DNA of 34,138 bases from Bacillota bacterium. Lineage in GTDB: Bacteria > Bacillota > Clostridia > Saccharofermentanales > DTU023. The notes below the pieces were generated by a model. The model saw only the letters and a program-made list of their open reading frames with translations, was not told the origin of the DNA and made no database searches. The stretch is from positions 1 to 34,138 of the forward strand of contig JAEWER010000021.1 of assembly GCA_023389255.1 (NCBI GenBank), read 5' to 3'. Below are positions 1-6,005 of this stretch, piece by piece; position 1 is the stretch's first letter, and every line of letters begins with the position of its first letter. The position numbers and the translations under genes are program-made.

Positions 1-2
1 CA

Positions 3-431
3 GGCACTGGTTCTTATCTGTCCCTGCGTCTGAAAGTGCAGGAAGGTGAGTTCGCTAACCGTGTTGTATTTGACATGATTACCTACTCCAACCCTAATGC
101 ACAAGCTGTTGAAATCGGTCATCGCAAACTGTCTGCGTTGTGTCGTGCGCTGGGTATTGTTGAACTGACTTCTACCGACTTACTGGAAAACCGTATTGTA
201 GCTGGTAAAGTTGGTGTTCGTATCGACAAGACCGGTGAGTACGATCCACAAAACGATATTCGCGAATACAAAGCGTCAACTGAAGCAACTACTGCAGTAG
301 GTGGTCATTCTCAAGCAACTGCATCGACGACGAAGAAAGTAGGTGCAGGTGCGGGTACTTCAACGAAGGCGAGTGCTACTGCAACGGCACCTGGTGCTGA
401 CGACGGTGCAGCAGCTCCTTGGGAAGAATAA
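3..431 (+). CDS. DUF669-type ssDNA-binding protein, C-terminal part (5' end outside window)
   Basis: The reading frame is open from the first bases of the window, so the gene begins upstream; a GTG at 36 is an internal valine. The visible part (GTGSYLSLRLKVQEGEF, then VVFDMITYSNPNAQAVEIG, LSALCRALGI) has the pattern of the DUF669 family of phage proteins, which are small ssDNA-binding proteins used in replication and recombination. After the folded part comes a low-complexity Ala/Thr/Gly linker and an acidic end, DDGAAAPWEE, like the acidic C-terminal tip by which SSB proteins recruit partner enzymes. That role is inferred. A UUCG-loop hairpin follows the stop codon. The family assignment is from remembered motif pattern. 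Confidence 0.7.
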   Translation, partial: GTGSYLSLRLKVQEGEFANRVVFDMITYSNPNAQAVEIGHRKLSALCRALGIVELTSTDLLENRIVAGKVGVRIDKTGEYDPQNDIREYKASTEATTAVGGHSQATASTTKKVGAGAGTSTKASATATAPGADDGAAAPWEE

Positions 432-451
432 TCCCTGCCGAGTAGATATTC

Positions 452-478
452 AATAGGGGCTTCGGCCCCTATTTTCGT
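452..478 (+). terminator. UUCG-loop hairpin terminator
   Basis: A perfect 9-bp stem (AATAGGGGC at 452-460 with GCCCCTATT at 465-473) closes a TTCG tetraloop and is followed by a short T-rich stretch. It lies between the ssDNA-binding protein and the dCMP deaminase gene. The weak U-tract suggests partial termination. Confidence 0.65.
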
Positions 479-492
479 ATACGGAGACTACC

Positions 493-978
493 ATGCAAAA
501 GAAGAAGATGGACAAGTGGGACAGGCGATTTATGCGCATAGCTTGTGAAGTTGCAAGCTGGTCGAAGGACCCGAAACGTCAAGTCGGTAGCGTTCTTGTT
601 GACCAGAACAAGCGTATTATTTCCACTGGATATAACGGTCTGCCTACGCAGTTAGACTCTATAAGAATAGTGCCTAATAGCCTCAAGAACGCTCTAACTA
701 TTCATAGCGAGATAAACACCTTAGCTAATATAAGGAGCGAGTTAGACACTCCTTCTTTAGGCCCGGTTACCATCTACATAACCTACCCGCCGTGCGAACA
801 TTGTGCAGATATGCTGATAGCCAACCTTAACCTGGTACGTGTAGTTGCATTGGCACATACAGCTTCACAATCCAAATGGAAAGATAGCATGGCAAATGCT
901 GTCGCTCACTTGTGGGCACATAATATTGTGTACGATGAATTCAGTGTTGAGGAGTTTAACAATGTCCAGTCCGTTTGA
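493..978 (+). CDS. deoxycytidylate (dCMP) deaminase
   Basis: Zinc-dependent cytidine/deoxycytidylate deaminase fold, 161 aa, converting dCMP to dUMP for the thymidylate pathway. The zinc site is visible: His71 and Glu73 in HSEINTL (the family usually has HAE, so Ala is replaced by Ser) and PPCEHC with Cys101 and Cys104. The N-terminal part SKDPKRQVGSVLVD and STGYNGLP is typical of phage and eukaryotic dCMP deaminases. A GGAG Shine-Dalgarno sits at 482-485. The 3' end overlaps the next gene by 17 bp, so the two are likely translated together. It fits functionally with the thymidylate synthase-family gene 5 kb downstream. Confidence 0.9.
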   Translation: MQKKKMDKWDRRFMRIACEVASWSKDPKRQVGSVLVDQNKRIISTGYNGLPTQLDSIRIVPNSLKNALTIHSEINTLANIRSELDTPSLGPVTIYITYPPCEHCADMLIANLNLVRVVALAHTASQSKWKDSMANAVAHLWAHNIVYDEFSVEEFNNVQSV

Positions 979-1840
979 CGACCTGCAGAAACGTATTGAT
1001 ATAAAGATAGTCGAAGCCCACGAAAGAGAAGAACGACGCGGGCATCTTGGAGCATCGCAGATAGGACACAACTGCTATCGCTATCTTTGGCACGTTCTGC
1101 ACTGGTCGTTCAAGGAGAAGTTTACCGCGAAGCAACTTCGTCTGTTTGAACGTGGTAACCTTGAAGAAAGCAGAATTGTGAAGTGGCTTCGTTCCGTATG
1201 TGATGAAGTGCTGGACGTCAACCCTAAAACAGGTAAGCAGTGGCGCATACACGATTTCAATGACATCTTCTCTGGGTCTTGTGACTGTGTAATCAAATAC
1301 AAAGGCGTATGGGCACTTGCTGAATTCAAAACGCATGGTGATAAGTCGTTTAAAGAACTAATCAAGCTCAAGTCTGTTAAAGCCAGTAAGCCGGTACACT
1401 ATGCTCAAATGCAGGTATACATGCGGAAGCTTAAGCTGAATCAAGCTGTGTATATTGCAATTAACAAGAACACCGATGAGATGTATTTTGAAGTGGTCGA
1501 GATTGACTTATTGGAAAGTGACATACAACTAAGTAAAGCAGAGGCTGTCGTATATGCGGAATCTGGTTTGGATATGCCGAAGATTTCTGAATCGCCTATC
1601 TGGTGGGAGTGCAAGCCAGGAATGTGCGAGTACCACCACTTGTGCCACAAAGGAGCAATGCCAGACAGGAACTGCAGAACCTGCCACTATAGTAAACCGC
1701 TTCAGGGCAAAGTGTGGTATTGTAACAAGCACCAGAAAGAGCTCGAAACAATCGAAGAGCAATTAGCAGCTTGTGATGATTATCGCCCAGCTGATGTCTT
1801 CCCGCAGGATGAGAAGCCCGTTAAACTTTCCTTAAAATAA
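962..1840 (+). CDS. Cas4/RecB-like PD-(D/E)XK exonuclease
   Basis: A 292-aa nuclease of the RecB/Cas4 superfamily. Visible motifs: RGNLEE (64-69), GSCDC with metal-binding Asp108, AEFKTH with Glu121 and Lys123 (the E-x-K core), and QMQVYM (149-154), matching the QxxxY motif. Cys38 together with Cys217, Cys222 and Cys228 has the one-plus-three arrangement that holds a 4Fe-4S cluster in Cas4 and AddB; further cysteines (238, 241, 254) follow. No CRISPR genes are nearby; with the ssDNA-binding protein and helicase it more likely works in phage recombination or replication. The ATG at 962 is chosen because TGAGGAG (948-954) precedes it at good spacing; an in-frame ATG at 845 would lie deep inside the deaminase gene. 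Confidence 0.78.
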   Translation: MSSPFDDLQKRIDIKIVEAHEREERRGHLGASQIGHNCYRYLWHVLHWSFKEKFTAKQLRLFERGNLEESRIVKWLRSVCDEVLDVNPKTGKQWRIHDFNDIFSGSCDCVIKYKGVWALAEFKTHGDKSFKELIKLKSVKASKPVHYAQMQVYMRKLKLNQAVYIAINKNTDEMYFEVVEIDLLESDIQLSKAEAVVYAESGLDMPKISESPIWWECKPGMCEYHHLCHKGAMPDRNCRTCHYSKPLQGKVWYCNKHQKELETIEEQLAACDDYRPADVFPQDEKPVKLSLK

Positions 1841-1847
1841 AAGTATA

Positions 1848-1872
1848 CTTTACCACAAGGAAGTGGTATAAT
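1848..1872 (+). promoter_or_regulatory. extended -10 promoter inside a TACCAC/GTGGTA dyad
   Basis: TGGTATAAT ends at 1872 (TATAAT 1867-1872 with an upstream TGn extension). TACCAC at 1851-1856 and GTGGTA at 1863-1868 form a perfect 6-bp inverted repeat overlapping the -10 box. TTTACC at 1849-1854 is only 12 nt from the -10, too close to be a normal -35, so activity would rest on the extended -10. It precedes the helicase gene. The same dyad recurs at the promoter at 4972-5000. Confidence 0.5.
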
Positions 1873-1898
1873 ATATAAAGTTAATGAGGAGATGATAA

Positions 1899-3569
1899 AT
1901 GGCTTTTGAAGCTCGCTGGTACCAACAAGAAGCGGTCACAGCTTGGTGGTCGTACTTCAATTCTTATAGTGGTAACCCACTTATTGTCATGCCAACAGGT
2001 TCAGGTAAATCACCTGTGCTTGGTATGCTGATGAAGGATATTCTTACCAGCTATCCCCGTCAGCGCATTCTTATATTGACACACGTCAAGGAGCTGGTAG
2101 AACAAGACGCCAAAGCTATTGTACGCCACTGGCCACAAGCACCCGTATCTATCTACTCTTCAGGCGCAGGACACAAAGACTTTTCAGGTCGTATCGTTGT
2201 AGCGTCAGTACAGTCGATTATTAAGAACCTGGAAGAAGCAGGTAAGTTCAATCTTATATTCATTGACGAAGCCCATCTTGTTCCTGAGAAGTCTGAAACA
2301 ACATACCGTAAGGTTATTGCTCACTTCAAAGAGCTTAATCCTAAGGTAAAAGTAACAGGACTTACAGCAACTCCGTATCGCCTGGCAGGTGGTCATTTAC
2401 TTGACTGCGGTATATTTACCGACATCTGCTATGACCTTACAACACCTGACGCATTCACCAGACTGGTAAATGAAGGCTTCCTGTCTCGACTGGTCAACAA
2501 GAAAGTGTTAACCAAGATTGACACCAGTAATGTTGGCGAAAGGATGGGTGACTATATACCGTCAGAGCTTGAGAAGGTAGCCAACCAGCATAGTATAACA
2601 GTAGCGGCTATTCGTGAGATGATGCACTACGGTAAAGACAGGAACCACGTTCTTGTATTTGCCACAAGTGTTGAGCACGCCCACAACATAGCGGACGAAT
2701 TTAATCTGCGAGGGTGGCAGACTGTAGTTGTGCATGGCGGTCTTACAAAGAAAGAACGTGAAGCAGCGCTGGAAGAGTTTACAAGCGGACGAGTACGAGT
2801 CTGTGTAAACGTAAACGTATTGACTACAGGATTTGACTATCCTGAAATTGATATGCTAGGTATATTGCGCCCGTCCACGTCTGTTGCCTTGTGGGTGCAG
2901 ATACTCGGTCGAGGATTACGTACAGCGCCTGGTAAGCATGACTGTCTTGTCATGGACTTTACATCTAATACTATTGACCTTGGCCCTATCGACGACCCGG
3001 CAGTTCCGCCACGCCTTGGTAAGAAGAAAAAGAAACGGTCAGAGAAAACACCTGGCGGTAAAGAGTGCCCTATCTGTCACCAGGTAAGTGGCTATGCCGC
3101 CCGTACGTGTAAGCATCCGGCTAAAGGAAGTACGCCAGACGAGAATGGTGTGTATCCGATGTGTGGCCATGAATTTGAGTTTACAGTTAACGGACCTGCT
3201 ATTGCCTTCACTTCATCAGAAGAAGAGGTAATGACTAACGGTCAGCTTCGTGTTGTGGATAAAGATGTTACGCTGGTAAACTATTCTTTATTCCAGAAGC
3301 AGGGACGGCCTGACAGTATAAAGGTTGTGTACTATTCAAACCTGGAAGTGTACACAACTTGGGTAAATATCGAGGCCCATGGTAATGCTAAGCAAATGGC
3401 AGATGCCTGGTGGCGTAACGCTGCAGGAACAGAACCGCCTGAAACATGCGATGAGTTTATTCGCCGTAAGGGTGAGCTGGCTATTCCTAAGCGCATCAAG
3501 GTATGGATTAAACGACCCTACCCACAGATCATGAACTACGACTGGGGAAATGGCTATGGCACTCGATGA
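1899..3569 (+). CDS. superfamily 2 DEAH helicase with C-terminal zinc finger
   Basis: ATP-dependent nucleic-acid translocase of 556 aa. Motif I MPTGSGKS (31-38), motif II DEAH (123-126), motif III TATP (156-159), and motif VI QILGRGLR (334-341) are all present, with TTGFDYPEID (309-318) before motif VI. This is the arrangement of DEAD/DEAH proteins of the UvsW/RecG-like phage type. After a Lys-rich linker (375-380) comes a zinc-binding segment with Cys390, Cys393, Cys404 and Cys422, then a C-terminal domain of unknown fold (about 430-556). Start: ATG 1899 behind AGGAGA (1887-1892). A promoter lies directly upstream, so it can be expressed apart from the nuclease. Likely roles are fork remodelling or origin unwinding; which one cannot be read from sequence. 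Confidence 0.88.
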   Translation: MAFEARWYQQEAVTAWWSYFNSYSGNPLIVMPTGSGKSPVLGMLMKDILTSYPRQRILILTHVKELVEQDAKAIVRHWPQAPVSIYSSGAGHKDFSGRIVVASVQSIIKNLEEAGKFNLIFIDEAHLVPEKSETTYRKVIAHFKELNPKVKVTGLTATPYRLAGGHLLDCGIFTDICYDLTTPDAFTRLVNEGFLSRLVNKKVLTKIDTSNVGERMGDYIPSELEKVANQHSITVAAIREMMHYGKDRNHVLVFATSVEHAHNIADEFNLRGWQTVVVHGGLTKKEREAALEEFTSGRVRVCVNVNVLTTGFDYPEIDMLGILRPSTSVALWVQILGRGLRTAPGKHDCLVMDFTSNTIDLGPIDDPAVPPRLGKKKKKRSEKTPGGKECPICHQVSGYAARTCKHPAKGSTPDENGVYPMCGHEFEFTVNGPAIAFTSSEEEVMTNGQLRVVDKDVTLVNYSLFQKQGRPDSIKVVYYSNLEVYTTWVNIEAHGNAKQMADAWWRNAAGTEPPETCDEFIRRKGELAIPKRIKVWIKRPYPQIMNYDWGNGYGTR

Positions 3570-3777
3570 CAGAGAACTATTTGAACGGGTAGCAACCCAG
3601 GCTAAAGCTTTACCACGGCATGTTCGCCGGCAGCTTATTATATACCTGCAGGATATGAGCTGTGCGAACTGCCGTAGCTTTCAGGCAGGAGGTTGTCTAT
3701 TATCCGGAGGCAAAACACCACCGCCGGCAGTCCTGTCTTCCGGATGTAAACTTTTTGACTATGATGTGCCTTTCTAG
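3556..3777 (+). CDS. small Cys-rich protein, putative zinc binding
   Basis: A 73-aa protein of unknown function overlapping the end of the helicase gene by 14 bp. A charged helical N-terminal half (DDRELFERV, LPRHVRRQLIIYLQD) is followed by CANC, a single Cys in GGCLLSGG and another in SSGCKLFDY, together a plausible four-Cys metal site. The ATG at 3556 is preferred to the one at 3550 because GGGGA (3544-3548) is then 7 nt away instead of 1. Small zinc proteins like this often sit beside helicases, but no function is claimed. Confidence 0.6.
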   Translation: MALDDRELFERVATQAKALPRHVRRQLIIYLQDMSCANCRSFQAGGCLLSGGKTPPPAVLSSGCKLFDYDVPF

Positions 3778-3806
3778 ACACTAATGAAAAAAGTTTAAAA
3801 AAGGTG

Positions 3807-3835
3807 TTTACACACTCTTTTAAATGACGTATATT
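3807..3835 (+). promoter_or_regulatory. sigma70-type promoter TTTACA-17-TATATT
   Basis: TTTACA (3807-3812) and TATATT (3830-3835) are 17 nt apart, in an AT-rich stretch just after the stop of the Cys-rich protein. The -35 lies in a small dyad (GTGT-TT-ACAC). Transcription would start near 3842, downstream of an ATG at 3824, which argues that the next gene really starts at 3884. It should drive the HTH/charged-helix protein and the structured RNA behind it. Confidence 0.7.
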
Positions 3836-3883
3836 AACTCACGTAACGAACAAACATTAAGCCCTGTAGACGAGGAAAAAATT

Positions 3884-4351
3884 ATGAGCGAGAAACTGAC
3901 TTTTGTAACTGGTAAAGAAGAAGTTAACGGCGTACTGTATCCGGCAGCTGGTACTGGCGCACGTTACGTATGGGACCTGGCTGATAAAGCCCATGAAGAA
4001 GGCAAGTCCAGCTCCGATGTTATGGACGAAGTTGTTGCCACTACCGAAATGTCCCGTGGTACTGTTTCTTCCCAGCTGACCTACTGGCGTAAAGCCACTG
4101 GTAAAGTTCTGGCTAAGCGTGTTGATACCGCTAAAGCAGAACGCGATGCTGCTAAAGCCGCTGAAAAACAGCGTAAAGCTGAAGAGCGTGCTCGCATCAA
4201 AGCTGAAAAAGCCGAAGCGAAAGCTGCTGAGCAGATCCGCAAAGCTGAAGAGAAAGCTGAAAAAGCTCGCCAGAAAGCAGAAGCTGCTAAAGCTGAAGCT
4301 GCTAAACTGGCTGGCGCGATCGAAGGCGACAACGAAGAAGTTGCTGAATAA
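3884..4351 (+). CDS. HTH-like protein with long Ala/Lys/Glu helix and acidic tail
   Basis: A 155-aa protein that I cannot assign to a family. The N-terminal 75 or so residues look like a compact helical domain with a helix-turn-helix-like stretch (TTEMSRGTVSSQLTYWRKA). From about residue 80 to 140 it is a continuous Ala/Lys/Glu/Arg helix, followed by an acidic end, EGDNEEVAE. Start at ATG 3884 behind GAGGA; an ATG at 3824 would lie inside the promoter. Codons are of the highly expressed type (CTG, GGT, GCT, CGT), unlike the more mixed use in neighbours. With its own strong promoter and the following long structured RNA, it may be an abundant nucleic-acid-binding protein; that is inference. 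Confidence 0.75.
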   Translation: MSEKLTFVTGKEEVNGVLYPAAGTGARYVWDLADKAHEEGKSSSDVMDEVVATTEMSRGTVSSQLTYWRKATGKVLAKRVDTAKAERDAAKAAEKQRKAEERARIKAEKAEAKAAEQIRKAEEKAEKARQKAEAAKAEAAKLAGAIEGDNEEVAE

Positions 4352-4367
4352 TAGCGCTGATCTGAAC

Positions 4368-4385
4368 GCACCTCTACGGAGGTGC
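4368..4385 (+). other. UACG-tetraloop hairpin after the HTH-like gene
   Basis: GCACCTC (4368-4374) and GAGGTGC (4379-4385) form a perfect 7-bp stem closed by TACG, a stable UNCG tetraloop. No U-tract follows, so it is more likely an RNA 3'-end protector or processing boundary than a terminator. It abuts the first long stem of the structured region. Confidence 0.6.
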
Positions 4386-4469
4386 ATTCAATGGACATCC
4401 TTACATCTCTCTTCTTATCAACAATCAATTAAGCCTGGTGTGTTGAAACAGTGAGGGTGTCCAGTGAAT

Positions 4470-4484
4470 GCAGTTCAATTCTGC
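4470..4484 (+). other. tRNA T-arm-like hairpin 1
   Basis: GCAG-TTCAATT-CTGC is a 4-bp stem with a 7-nt loop that fits the tRNA T-loop pattern (TTCRANN). No matching acceptor strand, D-arm or anticodon arm at tRNA spacing could be found, so this is not called a tRNA. Confidence 0.4.
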
Positions 4485-4519
4485 TCGCTGACCGAGATTT
4501 GGTAAAAGCCGTGATGTGT

Positions 4520-4534
4520 GAGGTTCGATTCCTC
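4520..4534 (+). other. tRNA T-arm-like hairpin 2
   Basis: GAGG-TTCGATT-CCTC again matches a tRNA T-arm and loop (TTCGATT). It sits 50 nt after the first such arm, at the tip of the GGTA/TACC-AGCC/GGCT helix. No complete cloverleaf is formed. Confidence 0.4.
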
Positions 4535-4918
4535 CGACGCTGAAAAGGGTATTGGCTCGCTACCTTGACCCCAGGCGCCTGGTGTAGACGGCGGTCACAA
4601 TTTTAGTTGTGGTGTTTTGGCGTATCTTTTTGACACCCGTCGGGTGCAGGTTATCCACAATAACTCAGGTGCTAAGACACCACAACTAAGGTTGTACTTG
4701 CTGTGTGCTTTTGCCACTCCATCGGTGTGATAAGTGCAACGCTCTATACTTTCCGCGGTGAGAGCACACAGCAAGTAACGCATATGTGATTGGCTACTTG
4801 ATAACACCTCCTTTCGTCTCGTCGCGGGGATTAAAATGGTAAATCTTTTGGCCAATCTCATATGCGCTGCCTGGTTGCATAGTTACGATGCCTTGTATCT
4901 CCTTACACCACCCTGCCA

Positions 4919-4950
4919 AAAGGACCAGTTAACGCTGGTCCTTTTTATTT
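4919..4950 (+). terminator. rho-independent terminator
   Basis: A perfect 10-bp stem (AAAGGACCAG 4919-4928 with CTGGTCCTTT 4935-4944), a 6-nt loop and a following T-rich run (TTATTTT). It ends the transcription unit holding the HTH-like protein and the structured RNA. Confidence 0.9.
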
Positions 4951-4971
4951 TACCAGAAGCGTAAAAAGTGC

Positions 4972-5000
4972 TTTACCACTAGAGAGTGATGTGGTATAAT
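4972..5000 (+). promoter_or_regulatory. sigma70-type promoter TTTACC-17-TATAAT with dyad
   Basis: TTTACC (4972-4977), a 17-nt spacer, and TATAAT (4995-5000) with a TGG extension. TACCAC (4974-4979) and GTGGTA (4991-4996) form an inverted repeat that spans the promoter, the same arms as at 1851-1868 but with an 11-nt centre instead of 6. It lies right behind the terminator and should drive the operon from 5027 through the polymerase region. Confidence 0.8.
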
Positions 5001-5026
5001 AAGTTATCTTTTAGAGGAGAGATACA

Positions 5027-5425
5027 ATGAATCTACAACGTGTTGCTGAAGCTTATTATAGGATTTGGATACTTCGACTCGAGGGCCAAATCGACTACGT
5101 GAACACCGTCGGCCGCGAAGATTACTTGCCTGCATCTTCTTTCCAGGAAGTATGCAACATTGCTCAAACTCTTGAACATGAATTTGATAAGGTCAAGTTT
5201 ACACGCGATGTGCAAACAAACTTTATCAAGTTTGAAACAACCATGCGCTGTAAATTCCCGTTTATCAAGCGCATATCCCGTACCGGCCTTTTCATTGTTC
5301 CCTTTCCTGTGGGTAAAGAACGTTGGGACACTTTAGAACAGGCTCGTCATATTATCTGGTCTACAGAAATTAAACGTAAGTTTATCGAAACTGTTTGTAA
5401 GGAGTTACGAAATGCGATTCAGTAA
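5027..5425 (+). CDS. hypothetical protein, first gene of the nucleotide/replication operon
   Basis: A 132-aa protein that I do not recognise. It is mixed helical and basic, with no membrane segment, signal peptide, metal-binding cysteine cluster or nucleotide-binding motif. Aromatic-rich stretches are seen near the N-terminus (AYYRIWILRLEG) and in the middle (RCKFPFIKRISRTGLFIVPF). ATG 5027 follows AGAGGAGA at good distance, about 25 nt after the -10 box. Its last 14 bp overlap the pyrophosphohydrolase gene, so the two are probably translationally coupled. Position suggests a part in nucleotide metabolism or replication, but nothing in the sequence shows it. Confidence 0.75.
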   Translation: MNLQRVAEAYYRIWILRLEGQIDYVNTVGREDYLPASSFQEVCNIAQTLEHEFDKVKFTRDVQTNFIKFETTMRCKFPFIKRISRTGLFIVPFPVGKERWDTLEQARHIIWSTEIKRKFIETVCKELRNAIQ

Positions 5426-6005
5426 AATTGCTGCAGGCGTTACCGCTTTTCATGAGAAGTTTGACCTCAAGCCTGTTAGTCAAGGCGGTAAACCTGAGTT
5501 CAAACTTCGTTACGACCGTCTTATTGAGGAGATGGAAGAAATTAAACAAGCTAAGAAAGACGGCGACAAAGCTGGCTTCTTAGACGGTATTGTAGATTTA
5601 ATTTACATTGCTGCAGGTACGTTATACCTGTATGACCAGACTGCATGGTTCACCAACGAATTTGAGTATCCGATTCTGTTAACTACGCCATGCGGATTTA
5701 TGGACCGTTTCGATGCTGATGGCCTTATTGTATACGTTAAGGATACTGAAGACACTCATTGCGACCGTCTGGCCCAGTTAATTATCCACCTGATTACCTG
5801 GTGTGCAAACAACAACTGGCCACTTGACGCAGCATGGGATGCGGTACAGGTTGCTAACATGGCGAAAGAACGCGCTAAGCCTGATGCAAGCAACAGCAAG
5901 CATAAGTCTGGTCAGGATATTGTTAAGCCTGAAGGATGGAAAGCACCTGACATCCAGGCTATCATCAACGCACACGTTAACCCGGCTCAAAAGGAACTGT
6001 TTTAA
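5412..6005 (+). CDS. MazG/HisE-like all-alpha nucleotide pyrophosphohydrolase
   Basis: All-alpha NTP-pyrophosphatase superfamily, 197 aa. The metal-binding signature is visible: EEMEE (Glu39, Glu40, Glu43), then Asp58 and Asp62 in FLDGIVDLIYIAAGTL, the pattern of phage phosphoribosyl-ATP-pyrophosphohydrolase-like proteins. The C-terminal segment AAWDAVQVANMAKE ... SGQDIVKPEGWKAPDI is also family-typical. Compared with usual members it has an insert of roughly 60 residues (about 78-140). Enzymes of this group hydrolyse (d)NTPs to (d)NMPs; the substrate is not readable here. Stop TAA and the next ATG share bases (TAATG at 6003-6007), so it is tightly coupled to the thymidylate synthase-family gene and may supply dCMP or dUMP to it. 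Confidence 0.78.
   Translation: MRFSKIAAGVTAFHEKFDLKPVSQGGKPEFKLRYDRLIEEMEEIKQAKKDGDKAGFLDGIVDLIYIAAGTLYLYDQTAWFTNEFEYPILLTTPCGFMDRFDADGLIVYVKDTEDTHCDRLAQLIIHLITWCANNNWPLDAAWDAVQVANMAKERAKPDASNSKHKSGQDIVKPEGWKAPDIQAIINAHVNPAQKELF

Larger units (their letters stand above)
4385..4918 (+). ncRNA. candidate large structured non-coding RNA
   Basis: No credible gene is present in this stretch, but four long inverted repeats are. Stem 1: 4385-4404 with 4451-4470, 20 positions with two G-U pairs and one A/G mismatch, and an inner 6-bp stem 4418-4423/4441-4446. Stem 2: 4597-4621 with 4671-4695, 25 contiguous pairs including four G-U, with GTTAT/ATAAC (4650-4664) and CACCC/GGGTG (4634-4646) hairpins inside. 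Stem 3: 4696-4709 with 4763-4776, 14 perfect pairs, beginning at the base next to stem 2. Stem 4: 4779-4794 with 4851-4866, 15 of 16 pairs. GGTA/TACC plus AGCC/GGCT (4501-4510/4554-4564) and a 12-bp palindrome (4571-4582) fill the space between stems 1 and 2. A terminator follows at once. The family is not recognised; size, phage setting and tRNA-like arms recall the ornate large RNAs (GOLLD, ROOL), an analogy only. Confidence 0.6.

Noticed and set aside
845..961. Upstream in-frame extension of the Cas4-like nuclease
   Set aside because: It would overlap the deaminase gene by more than 130 bp without a ribosome site; ATG 962 has a good one.
3254..3262. Second DnaA-box sequence (reverse strand)
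   Set aside because: It is inside the helicase coding region with no other origin features; one or two such 9-mers can occur by chance.
3824..3883. Upstream ATG for the HTH-like gene
   Set aside because: It falls inside the promoter, before the predicted transcript start.
3857..4454. Open frames on both strands over the Ala/Lys/Glu gene
   Set aside because: They come from the low-complexity codons (GCT, AAA, GAA) of the real gene and have repetitive, implausible products.
4405..4596. Complete tRNA genes
   Set aside because: Only T-arm-like hairpins are present; acceptor strands and anticodon arms cannot be built at the right spacing.
4595..4861. An 88-codon minus-strand frame inside the structured region
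   Set aside because: No Shine-Dalgarno, no promoter, product without protein-like features; the inverted repeats explain the sequence better.
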